Assembly: GCA_947184155.2 (NCBI GenBank)
Contig: CAMXCT020000902.1
Coordinates: 496,001-560,000 of the forward strand
Direction: 5' to 3'
Origin: Cladocopium goreaui
Lineage: Eukaryota; Sar; Dinophyceae; Suessiales; Symbiodiniaceae
Length of the DNA stretch: 64,000 bases
Shown: positions 16,056 to 26,707 of the stretch, piece after piece
How positions within the stretch are numbered: position 1 is the first letter of the stretch
Layout of the letters: each line of letters starts with the position of its first letter
Program-made: the position numbers and the translations under genes
The notes under the pieces: generated by a model
Seen by the model: only the letters and a program-made list of their open reading frames with translations
What the model was told of the DNA's origin: nothing
Databases searched by the model: none

Positions 16056-16440
16056 TTGTTGTTTCATCGCTCTTCATCAACTAGTTCCCCATTCGGTCCC
16101 CTATTTCATGCGTTCTTCCCTCCCCAGGTAGGTTGGGTCCAGTGCGTGCCTAGGTATAGGCGTAGGTTTCGCTGTGTTAGGTTGGTTCAGGCGCTTCCGT
16201 CCTCCCCCCCTCCGCTGGTCTTGTTCCGTGTCCGTCGGCCCCCGCTTTTCTTTTCCCTTGCCCTTTCAGGGTTTGCCCGCTCCGGGCCGGTGTGTTGGTG
16301 TTGGTGTTTGCCCTCTCCCTCTTCTTTTGCGTTCCCCTCCTTGTGTCCCAGTTAAGTATTTTTTCATTTCACCTTAATTCACTTTCATCTCATCCTCATG
16401 CCCCCCTTCATCCTAACCTTCACCTCATTTGCACGGAGAA
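16056..16440. other. Pyrimidine-rich non-coding stretch
   Basis: C/T-rich sequence with overlapping open frames that are Pro/Ser/Leu-rich only because of composition. No gene called. Confidence 0.5.
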
Positions 16441-16745
16441 CACCCTGCCGACGGCAGGGTGTGTGTGTGTGAAACGCTTGTGCAGACGTAAAACTTCAAC
16501 CGTTGAGCATTATATGTTTATAAAAGCAGGAGATCACCGGGGTCCCGGGGGGTCGGTGATCAACGAAGACACCTCCCCGTGACCTGTGCAAAGGTACCTG
16601 CTGGGCTTTGGTGGTGCACCTGGGCGTATTTAAGTCGCAGCTGGTGGCCACCATAGCCCATATATATATATATATACGTCTAATCTAATTGCATGTGATG
16701 GGATTCAGTTCCCAACGGATCACTTCAATGATCCCTTTCTTGTCT
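16441..16745 (+). repeat. Dispersed ~290-bp repeat, copy 2, with double hairpin
   Basis: It opens with a strong hairpin, CACCCTGCC/GGCAGGGTG with loop GAC (16441-16461), then (TG)n, a weaker stem CGCTTG/CAGACG and TAAAACTTC, and continues as in copy 1. Confidence 0.65.
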
Positions 16746-17089
16746 AGTGTGTGTGTAGAAGTGTTTTTGTGTAAAAGCGTCGGTGTGTAAAAGCGTCTGT
16801 GTGCAAAGGCTTCTGTGTGTAACGGCGTGTGTGTGTGAAAGCGTTTGTGTGTAAAAGCGTCTGTGTATGTCTGTGTGTAAAAGCGTCTGTGTGTAAAGGA
16901 GTCTGTGTGTAAAAGGTGTCTGTGTGTAAAAGTGTCTGTGTGTAAAGGAGCCCGTGTCAAAGCATCTGTGTGTAGAAGTGTGTGCAAAATGTGTCTGTCT
17001 AGAGAAGTGTTTGTGTGTAAAAGCATCTGTGTGTAAAAGGTGTGTGTGTGTGTGCGCGTGTGCGTGTGTAAAGGAGTGTGTGTGTGTAC
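16746..17089 (+). repeat. TG-rich minisatellite
   Basis: Irregular tandem units of the form TGTGTGTAAAAGCGTC, 14-18 bases each. The minus-strand His/Thr-rich open frame here is a composition artefact. Confidence 0.8.
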
Positions 17090-17103
17090 CATCTGAATAG
17101 ATG
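17090..17103 (+). repeat. Small hairpin, copy 4
   Basis: CATCTG AA TAGATG, followed by TAAAACTTCTGATT as in copy 1 at 14693-14720. Confidence 0.5.
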
Positions 17104-18069
17104 TAAAACTTCTGATTATTGCCTGAGCAAGTGTGTGTGTGTGTGAAGCCCGTTATTACATACGGATATTATTACAATAATTCAAGTGCAGAGCACAGTG
17201 GAAACTGCACCCAACGAAGCTATCCACTTGTGCTGGAAGCAGAGCCTGCAACTCTGCGTACCTGCTATTTCAATCTCATAAGCCAAGAACCGGACAGACG
17301 TTTATTTGCACGGATGTCGCAATCGGACCTTATATTTTATTTGATTCTGGTCCCGTTGATGCTTGATTTCAACCTGGCTATTTTCGCAATCTTGTTTTAG
17401 TATTATTTATATTTTTTGATTCTGAACCTGTTGATGCCTGATTCCAACCTGCTTGACACTTTGACATGGTCCTTGTCGAGGTGTTTGGTATTACATGATA
17501 TGACATGGAATGTGAGCTGGTTACCACATACCATTGGAAATCTGACTTTGTCTTCGCCAAGATGATCGGTTTTCTATCCTGGTTATTCTAAATTATTCCT
17601 CGGAGGTCCACCTTGCCTCGATTGTCTTGTTTGGTTGTTTGTTTTAGGGATTCAGTTCCCAACGGATCACTGAAATGATCCAGTTCTTGCCTAGTGTGAT
17701 CCCCATGGTTGTTCCGACATGGTGCCATGGACCTATTTGAGGGAACCCTTTCAGGGAGTGCATTTCAAGAGTTCGATGTAAAAACGAAGAGGAACAATTC
17801 GTAGCACTTGACAAAGCAAAGGGCACAATGGCAGACGAAGAACTTGTGGCAGACGAAGAACCATGTCATGACGCCCACAATAAGCGGAACTTCCGCAAAA
17901 CCGCGGTTCATGTGCAAATGAAAGGCTTTCATTCCACTGGCATCATATAGGGCTAACCTTTAGGTACCCGTGCTCAATGACGCCACCTTTGTAGGGCTCG
18001 AATGGTCGGTCAGCCAGCACCTGGCTGAGATTTCAGCAATCAGGACTTTTTCAATGGCACTTTTAGAAA
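17104..18069. other. No gene; partial dispersed repeat
   Basis: 17641-17770 repeats the tail of the dispersed element (GGATTCAGTTCCCAACGGAT, then CCGACATGGTGCCATGGA; compare 15494-15610). Nothing else recognisable. Confidence 0.5.
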
Positions 18070-18173
18070 CCTAAATTGGAGGTACCTATCATATATAAGG
18101 CCTATGTAAGGGCTATGTAAGGAGATATACTCCCAAAATATGGCCTTGTATGGTACAATACCTCCAATTTAGG
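18070..18173. mobile_element. 104-bp foldback (MITE-like) element
   Basis: Perfect 15-bp terminal inverted repeats: CCTAAATTGGAGGTA at 18070-18084 and its complement at 18159-18173. Inner arms also pair (AAGGCC with GGCCTT). No clear target duplication. Confidence 0.6.
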
Positions 18174-19410
18174 ATCCTGGAATTCCCTTTGACTTTTCGT
18201 CAGGAGGCAGAAGTTCAACAAATTGCGAAGTGGCTACCCCCACCCAAAAGATAATTGGAGAGGCGACATTATTGGGAAAATCCGAAAAGAACACATTGAA
18301 ACCCAAAGCATTGTGCCCTGCCTGGTGCACAAAGAATTAGCTCACTTTCTTTACATTTCTGCGACCTTGGCGCAGGAAACTGCATTCCGGGATCACGCAG
18401 CATAAATTTTGTTCTGCCTAAGGCAATGTGATCCACGCTATTCCACATTCCTCTGAGATCACACTGCTCAAAGCATATATATATATATATGTATATATTT
18501 CTTTTTGAGAGCAGATGTTAAGTTGACAGTAGGAAAGAGATTGTGAGCAGATACCGCTGCCAGTAAATAATTGAGCAGCGCATTTAACCAACAGCCTGCT
18601 CTTGCGCCTGATCAATAAATTTGTGAATTATCTTCAGACACACCCATGCTGAGGTGAATTGTATCGAAAATGCGGTGACCCTCGAAATCGCAGCATTGAC
18701 TTCACCTGCACGCAGCAGGCGACATGGTGACATCCCGTAATCACCGGCATCCAAGCCAAGTTAAATAGAGAATCGCATTGAAATACTTGCTGGGTAGGCT
18801 ACCCACTTCTAGGCCAACTGTTAGTTGTGAAGTCTATTAATCCTTACCCCCTATTATTAGTAAACGGCCAACCCCCCTCCCCCCTCCCCTAATAAAAAAT
18901 TGAGAATGTGGAGATACATTCTTCTCATCCACCAAACAGGTAAACAGGGGGGTGCCCACACTGACAGAGGGATTCTTACTGGAGGCGTTAAAGGCCGAGG
19001 TTAGATCAGGGTCCTCCATCTGGCTCCGGGCTTTTTCATTGTAAATTCTCGCATGCAAGTTCCCTTGTGACATCTTCACGTGCGTTTCGACTGCGCAGGC
19101 CAGTTTTTTTTGGGGCGGGTGTGTGTGTGTGTTGAACAAAGGAAGCCTCAGTGATTTGTCATAGTGCCCGCTGACATTTTTTTAAAATGCCCGTTGCACA
19201 AAGCAACGAATCCAAGATGATCTGGTTTTCGCAAAGGTTGTCGAATTTTTAATCTTCAATTGTGTGACTGGGTATAGATGACGTGTCACAACTATCGTGA
19301 GAACCATCGAACATTTAGACCCTTTCACAATCCCTTGCAAATACCAACGGAAATTGGGGTGCCTAAATTGACTTCCGTGCTGATAGTCAGCCATTTTTGT
19401 CTTCAATCGC
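18174..19410. other. No gene seen
   Basis: AT- and GC-mixed sequence with a TA run at about 18475-18500. Open frames on the minus strand up to 100 residues lack protein-like character. Confidence 0.4.
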
Positions 19411-19875
19411 GTTCACATGTACACGGCACCACACCGACACCCACAACTACATTACACTACTGTACAATTACAACTGCCACTTCCACTGAGACTGCAACCG
19501 CAGCTACATCTACAACTACACTACACTACACTAGGCTTCAGCAACACTACGCTACACTATACTAGGCCACACTGCGCTGCAACTACAATGACAACGGCGA
19601 CTACACTACAACTTCAACTACAGCTGCAGCTGCGACTACACTCCCCTACACCACACCACAACTAAGACGAAAAGCTACAACTACAACCACATCTACAACT
19701 ACAGCTACGAAAACTCTACACCAGGCTACACTGCATTACACTATACTACACTCGACTACACTGCACTGCAACTAAAACTACCCCTACCACTACAACGGCA
19801 GCTGCACCTACAACTGCGCTACAACTACGGCCACAGCTACAATTACAGCTATACAACTACAATACAATAGGCATA
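19411..19875 (+). repeat. CTACAA-type simple repeat
   Basis: Degenerate runs of ACTACA, CTACAACTA and CTACACTA, giving Thr/Leu-rich open frames that are not genes. Confidence 0.8.
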
Positions 19876-20084
19876 GATAGATAGACAGGCTTCCGAAGCA
19901 GACTTGTTTTATTTTGTCACTAAGAATATACTGCTTGGCTTTCTTTCATTCCGTTGGAAGGGGGCAAGCCTTTGACCCTTGGCCGGCGCGTAGAAAGAAG
20001 CATTGGTTCAAGGGGACCGACATTGCATCGAAAGGGCGACTAGTATCATGATTTGAGAAGCAATACCAATCGCAGTCACAGTCA

Positions 20085-20441
20085 GTAGGAGTAGCTAGTA
20101 GGAGTATAGAAGGAGGAGGAGGAGTAGGAATAGGAGAGGAGGAGAAGGAATAGGAGTAGGAGTAGCAGTAGGAGGAGTAGTAGCCGTAGTCGTAGTAGTG
20201 GTGGTAATCAGTAGCAGTAGTAGGTGCTAGTAGGTATTAGTTAGTAGGTACTACTTAGTAGGTGTTAGTTAGTATGTATTAGTTATATAGTAACTAGGTA
20301 CTAGTTTGTCACTATAGTTAGTAGGTACTAGTTAGTCACTAGTTAGTAGGTACTACTTAGTTGGTACTTGTTAGTAGGTACTAGTTAGTAGGTATTAGTT
20401 AGGAGGTACTTGTCAGTAGGTGCTAGTTAGTAGGTACTAGT
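20085..20441 (+). repeat. TAGTAGG / TAGGTACTAGT array, left of the TIR element
   Basis: GTAGTAGGAG units, then TAGGTACTAGTTAG units, directly up to the terminal inverted repeat at 20442. Confidence 0.8.
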
Positions 20442-20759
20442 TATACCGACCGCCTGACAGATAGAATATTGTACTCTTAGTCGGGACAAGATAGAATAAC
20501 AAAAAACACAGGGTCTAGCACCACAAGATAGAATATTTTGAAATTAAAATAATCAAAAGGTAGAATATTCGATCTTTCAGCCGGTCAGTTAGTAAGTGTC
20601 TCAGTTCCCACTACCAAACTTAGATAATACCCTGCAAAATACGTTGTCTGGTCAGTAGATACCCACAATTATAGCCAAAGATCAGTCAGTACAAAACTTA
20701 CTTATACTACTCATCCACTCACCCTGCTTCCAGACCCCTATTATTCATTGCTTCTCTAT

Positions 20760-22335
20760 TTTTCACAATTTTTCATTGTTTTTCTCTATTTTTCATAATG
20801 TTTCATTGTTTTTGTTCACTCTTTTTCATCATTTTTTCTTATTTTTTTTCTTTCTTGTTCATCATGTTTCATTGTTGTTTTTCCCTCTATTTTTCATCAT
20901 GTCTCCGTGTTTTTCCACTATTTTTCATCATGTTTCATTGTTTTTTCTCTCTTGTTCATCATGTTTCATTGTTTTTTCCTCTATTTTTCATCATGTTTCC
21001 TTGTTTTTTCCCCCTATTTTTCATTGTTTTTCATTGTGTTTTCTCTTTTTCATCATGTTTCATTGTTGTTTTTCTCTCTTTTTCATCATTTTTCATTGTT
21101 GTTTCTCTATTTTTTCATCATTTTTCATTGTTGTTTCTCTCTTTTTCGTCATGTTTCATTGTTTTTTCTCTCTCTGTTTCATTGTTTTTTTTCTCTCTCT
21201 GTTTCATCATTTTTCATTGTTGTTTTCGATCTTTTTCAGCATGTTTCGTTGTTTTTTCTCTCTTGTTCATCATTTTTCATTGTTTTTCTCTATGTTTCAT
21301 ATTGTTTCATTGTTTTTTCTTTCTTTTTCATAATTTGTCCCTTTTTTCTATTTGTTTCATAATTTTTGATTTGTTTTCTATGTTTCATCATTTTTCATTG
21401 TTTTTTTTCTCTCTTTTTCATCATGTTTCATTGTTTTTCTCTCTCGGCTTCATCATTGTTCATTGTTGTTTTCCTCTATTTTTCATCATGTTTCATTGTT
21501 TCTTTCCATCTTTTTCATCATTGTTCATTGTTTTTTCCTGTCTCTTTCATCATGTTTCATTGTTGTTTCCTCTCCTTTGCATCATTTTTCACTGTTTTTT
21601 CTCTACTGTTCAAAATGTTTCATTATTTTTTCTCTCTTTTTCATCATTTTTCATTGTTGTTTCTGTATTTGTTCATCATTTTTCATTGTGTTTGCTCTTT
21701 TTCATCATGTTTCATTGTTTGTTTTCTCTCGTGTTCATCATTTTTCACTGTTGTTTCTCTCTTGTTCATCATTGTTCATTGTTTTTTCTCTATTTTACAT
21801 GATTTTTCATTTTTGTTTCTCTCTTTTTCATATGTTTTCAGTGTTTTTTCCTTTCTTTTTCATAATTGTTCATTGTTTTTTCTATTTTTTCATAATTGTT
21901 CATTGGTGTTTCTCTATTTTTCATCATTTTTCATTGTTTTTTCTCTCTTGCTCATCATTTTTCATTGTTTTTTCTCTATTGTTCATCATCTTTCATTGTT
22001 TTTTCACTCTTTTTCATCATTTGTTCTTGTTTTCTTCTCTCGTGTTCATCAGGTTTCATCGTTTTTTCCTCTTGTTTTCATCATATTTCATTTTTTGTTC
22101 TCTCTTTTTCATCATGGTTCATTGTTGCTTCTCTATTTTTCATAAATTTTCATTGTTTCTTCTCTATTTTTCATCATGTTTCATTGTTTTTTCCTTTCTT
22201 TTTCATCATGGTTCATTGTTTTTGTTTTATTTTTCATTATTTTTCATTGTTTTTGTCTATCTTTTCATAATTGTTCATTGTTTTTTCCGTTTTTCATCAT
22301 GTTTCATTGTTTTTCAATGCTTTTCAATTGTTTAA
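20760..22335 (+). repeat. T-rich minisatellite, forward array
   Basis: Units near TTTTTCATCATTTTTCATTG followed by TTTTTTCTCTC, 24-31 bases, tens of copies. All three frames stay open as Phe/Ser/His/Val-rich strings because the unit lacks stops; these are not proteins. Confidence 0.9.
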
Positions 22336-22700
22336 TGTTATTCTTTGAGCTTTGATAAGGCTCAAAAATACGAAAACGGACAAGATAGAATATTTTCGAG
22401 ACCCTGGCGTGACATGGCTCCAAATTATATACTTGGAAGCCTTCCATTGCGTGGATTTTTTTTCTGTATGTTTCATTGCTTTTGTTGTATTTTTCATATT
22501 TTTTCATTTGTCTTTCTCTATTTTTCATTATGTTTCATTATTTTTCATTGTTTTTCAATTGTTTAATGTTCTGGAAGGAGCTTTGATAAGGCTCAAAAAT
22601 ATGAAAGCGGACAAGATAGAATATGTTCGAGACCCTAGAGTGACATGGCTCCAAATTACTTGGATTTTTTCCATTGTGTGTGTGGAAATGCTCTTGTGTT
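22336..22700 (+). repeat. GATAGAATATT module, two forward copies
   Basis: Copies at about 22340-22480 and 22575-22680: GAGCTTTGATAAGG, then CAAAAATACGAAAACGGACA, GATAGAATATT, GAGACCCTGGCGTGACATGG, CTCCAAATTA. Confidence 0.75.
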
Positions 22701-22949
22701 GATTTTCACAATACTTATGTGCATATTTATATATATAGCGGTTGTATAGGTTTTATTGGGTTTAAGTCAGTTGGAGCCATGCCTACCCGCAATTCACAGC
22801 TGTTGCCGGTCCACCGCGTGGTCGCACCTCACACCCTCAATTTGCGGTTTTAAAGCAAAACGTGGTGGAAACAAGTCTGAATATTTTGGGATTTACGTAG
22901 CAAAAATTGTTGCTTTTATCTGATACGCCAGGAATATGAAAAATACAAC

Positions 22950-23360
22950 AAAAACAATGAAACATACGGAAAAAAAGCCACGCAATGGAAGGCTTCCAAA
23001 TGTATATATATATATATAAATAATTATATATATATAATTTGGAGCAATGTCACGCCAGTGTCTCGAAAATATTCTATCTTGCCCGTTTTCATATTTTTGA
23101 GCCTTATCAAAGATCAAAGAATAAGATTACACAATTCAAAAACAATGAACAACAATGACAAATAATGAAAAATAGTAAAAACCAATGAAAAAAATATGAA
23201 AAATACAACAAAAGCAATGAAACATACAGAAAAAAAATCCACGGAATGGAAGGCTTCCAAATATATAATTTGGAGCCATGTCACGCCAGGGTCTCGAAAA
23301 TATTCTATCTTGTCCGTTTTCGTATTTTTGAGCCTTATCAAAGCTCGAAAAGCATTGAAA
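22950..23360 (-). repeat. GATAGAATATT module, two reverse copies
   Basis: The same module on the minus strand at about 22955-23115 and 23200-23350, so the module pairs face each other across a 250-bp unique centre (22700-22950). Confidence 0.75.
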
Positions 23361-24098
23361 AACAATAAAAAAAATGAAAAAGATGAAAAACAACAATGAA
23401 AAATTATGAACAGATAGGAAAAAACAATGAAACATAATGAAACATAGAAAAAAAACAATCAAACATGATGAAACGGGTAGAAAAAAAGCAAGGACACATG
23501 ATGAAAAAGAGAGAAACAACAATGACAAATTATGAAAAATAAAGAAAAAACAATGAAAAATGATGAGCAAGAGAGGAAAAAACAATGAAAAATGCTGAAA
23601 AAGAGAGAAAACAACAATGAACAATGATGAAACAAAGAGAGAAAAAACAGTGAAACATGATGAAAAATAGAGAAAAAACAATGAAATTGTATGAAAATAG
23701 AGAAACAACAATGAAAAATGATGAGTAATAGAGGAAAAAACAATGAAAAATGATGCACAAGAGAGGAACAAACAAGAAAACATAATGAAAAAGAGTGAAA
23801 CAAACAATGAAACATAATGAAAAAGAGAGGAAAAAAACAATGAAAAATGATGAACAAGAGAGAAGCAACAATGAAGAATGACGAAAAAGAGAAGAAAAAC
23901 AATGAGACATGATGAAAAATAGAGAAAACAACAATGAAAAATGATGAAAAATAGAGAAACAACAATGAAAAATGATGAAAAAGAGAGGAAAAAACACTGG
24001 CAAATTATGAAAAAGAGAGAAGCAACAATGCAAAACGATGAAAAAGAGAGAAACAACAATGAACCATGATGAAAAAGAGAGAAAAAACAGTGAAAAAA
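23361..24098 (-). repeat. T-rich minisatellite, reverse array
   Basis: The same unit in reverse orientation (AATGAAAAATGATGAAAAAG on the plus strand). The orientation switches at about 24098, at ACAGTGAAAAAAACACTT. Confidence 0.9.
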
Positions 24099-24960
24099 AC
24101 ACTTTCATCATGTTTAATCAGTTTTCATTGCTTTTTTTCTCTCTTTTTCATAATTTTTCATTGTTTTTTCTATTTTTCTTCAGTTTTCCTTATCTTTGTC
24201 GTTCATTGTTTTTTCCTCTCTTTTTCATCATGTTTCATTTTTTTTTTCATTGTTTTTTTCTCTCTTGTTCATCATTTTTCATTGTTTTTTCTCTCTTGTT
24301 CATCATGTGTCATTGTTTTTTCACTCTTTTTCATAATTTTTCTTGTCTTTTTCTCTCTTGTTCATCATGTTTCATTGTTTTTGTCATTTTTTCCATCATT
24401 GTTCATTGTTTTTTCTTTCTTTTTCATAATGTTTCATTGTTTTTTCACTTTTTTTCATCATTTTTTCTTGCTTTTTCTCTCTTGTTCATCAGTTTTCATT
24501 GGTTTTTGTTCAATCTTTTTCATCATTTTTCATTGTTTTTTCTTTCTTTTTCATCATTTTTTCTTATTTTTTTCTTTCTTGTTCATCATGTTTCATTGTT
24601 GTTTTTCCCTCTATTTTTCATCATGTTTCCGTGTTTTTCCACTATTTTTCATCATGTTTCATTGTTTTTTCTCTCTTGTTCATCATGTTTCATTGTTGTT
24701 TCTCTCTTTTTCATCATGTTTCATTGTTTTTTCACTCTTTTTCATCATTTGTTCTTGTTTTTTCTCTCTTGTTCATCATTTTTCATTGCTTTTTCCTCTT
24801 GTTTTCATCATGTTTCATTGTTTGTTCTCTCTTTTTCATCATGTTTCCTTGTTTGTTTCTCTCTTGTTCATCATGTTTCATTGTTTTTTCTCTCTTTTTC
24901 ATCATTTTTCATTGTTTTTTTTCCTATTTTTCATTTTCCTTGTTTTTCATCGCTTTTCAA
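24099..24960 (+). repeat. T-rich minisatellite, second forward array
   Basis: The unit returns to forward orientation. A long stretch (about 24555-24700) closely repeats 20840-20990, so part of the array was copied. Confidence 0.9.
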
Positions 24961-25573
24961 TTGTTTAATGTTATTCTTTGAGCTTTGATAAGGGTCAAAA
25001 ATACGAAAACGGACAAGATACGAGACCCTGGCGTGACACGGCTCCAAATTAAATATTTGGAACCATTCCATTGCGTGGAAATGCGTGCGTGTTGATTTCC
25101 AAGATATGTGTATATATATATAAATATTATATAGAGAGATATAGATATATAACCGTGGCAGGAGGGAGTCCACTTGGCATGTTGACTTAGCGTCCTGTTG
25201 CTTCAAAAATCATCAGTAGTTTTCTGCACAGGCATGCACGAAATTGACAAGACAGAATATTCAAGGGGGTGTTCCTATATTGCAACATGTTGGATTCAGA
25301 ATTGTTGGCAATCCCAAAGCTGAATTTGGTTAACGTCATTTCACAGTAGCACCATGTTGCTTCAAAATTCATCAGTAGTTTCGAAGGTTTCTGCACAGGC
25401 ATGCACGAAATTGACAAGATAGAATATTCAAGGGGGTGTTCTGTGACTATTTGTGAATATTATATATTAATATTCTATCTTGTGGTGTTTTTTTTGAGTG
25501 GGAGGCCGATGGTAATTTTCTCACTCGCGTGTCTGGTAGTGACAAATATTCTATCTGTCAGGCGGTCGGTATA

Positions 25574-26129
25574 TATAGTAGGTAGCTACTAGGTAGTTAC
25601 TAGGTAGTAACTAGGTAGTAACTAGGTAGCAACTAGGTAGTAGCAGGTAGTAGCAGGTAGTAGTAGGTAGCAGTAGGTAGTAGTAGGTAGTAGTAGGGAG
25701 TAGTAGGTAGTAATAGTAGGTAGTAGTAGGCACCAGTAGGTAGTAGTAGGTAGTAGTAGGTAGATAGTAGGTAGGTAGTAGTAGGTAGCAGTAGGTAGCA
25801 GTAGGTAGCAGTAGGTAGCAGTATGTAGCAGTAGGTAGCAGTAGGTAGTAGGTGGTAGTAGTAGGTAGTAGTAGGTAGTAGTAGGTAGTAGTAGGTAGTA
25901 GTAGGTAGTAGTAGGTAGTAGTAGGTAGTAGTAGGTAGTAGTAGGTAGTAGTAGGTAGTAGTAGGTAGTAGGTAGTAGTAGGTAGTAGTAGGTAGTAGTA
26001 GGTAGTAGTAGGTAGTAGTAGGTAGTAGTAGGTAGTAGTAGGTAGTAGTAGGCAGTAGTAGGTAGTAGTAGGTAGTAGTAGGTAGTAGGTGTTGTAGTAG
26101 GTGTTGTAGTAGGTGTTGTAGTAGGTGTT

Positions 26130-26166
<37 letters not shown>

Positions 26167-26330
26167 TGGTAGTGGTAGTGGTAGTAGTGGTAGTAGTGGT
26201 AGTAGTCGTGGTGGTTGTGGTAGTGGTAGTGGTAGTGGTAGTCGTAGTAGTGGTAGTGGTAGTAGTAGTGGTAGTAGTTGTAGTTGTAGTTGTAGTTGTA
26301 GTTGTAGTTGTAGTAGTAGTAGTAATTGAA
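25574..26330 (+). repeat. TAGTAGGTAG and (TAG)n array, right of the TIR element
   Basis: Regular TAGTAGG units grading into TAG, GTGGTA and GTTGTA triplets. The poly-Thr (minus) and poly-Val (plus) frames are artefacts. Confidence 0.9.
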
Positions 26331-26591
26331 GGAAGTTTGGAAGTCAAACTTCTGACAATATGGACAGATTGAAAAAGCAGAGGTTGGAAGAGTCAGAGAA
26401 GAGGAGAGCAGAAGAGAGAAGATCAGAGAAGAGTAAGAGTGAGAAGAAAGAAGATGCAGGTGCGCGAAAAGGTAGCAAAGTCGCGAAGCATTGTGTTTTT
26501 CGAATGGTTTGTGGCTCCGGAGGGTTGAAAGTATATAGGCTCGCTAAAGCGGCGGGTGCGGAGCCATGTGGTCAGATGAGAGCTGATAAGT

Positions 26592-26707
26592 TGCACGCCA
26601 TTGTGGCGCGAAGATGCGCGAAGCACATTTCCAAATCAAAATGTACATTATTAAACGCACCATGGTCGGACCACTTTTGGAAGTTGAGATGTCGAAAAAG
26701 TGCACGG
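26592..26707 (+). repeat. 104-bp satellite, single left unit
   Basis: GCACGCCATTGTGGCGCGAA ... GGACCACTTTTGGAAGTTGA ... GTGCACGG; the same unit is tandem at 28224-28560. Confidence 0.75.

Larger units (their letters stand above)
20442..25573. mobile_element. 5.1-kb element with perfect 29-bp terminal inverted repeats
   Basis: The ends are TATACCGACCGCCTGACAGA... (20442-20470) and its exact complement (25545-25573). A second perfect inverted pair of 19 bp lies inside (20519-20537 and 25469-25487, containing CACCACAAGATAGAATATT). TA occurs at both borders, so a TA target duplication is possible. The interior has T-rich minisatellite in two orientations, five copies of a module with GACAAGATAGAATATT and GGCTCCAAATTA, and a ~85-bp direct duplication (about 25195-25275 and 25360-25440). 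It is bordered on both sides by TAG-rich arrays. No transposase-like frame; it would be a non-autonomous DNA transposon or a composite satellite block. Confidence 0.7.

Noticed and set aside
16685..17092. Minus-strand His/Thr-rich 135-residue frame
   Set aside because: Translation of the TG-rich minisatellite.
20776..24988. Long Phe/Ser/His/Val-rich open frames (up to 334 residues) on both strands
   Set aside because: They are translations of a stop-free T-rich minisatellite; all frames are open and no non-repeat sequence is present.
25622..26372. Poly-Thr (minus) and poly-Val (plus) open frames
   Set aside because: Direct products of TAG/GTA triplet repeats.
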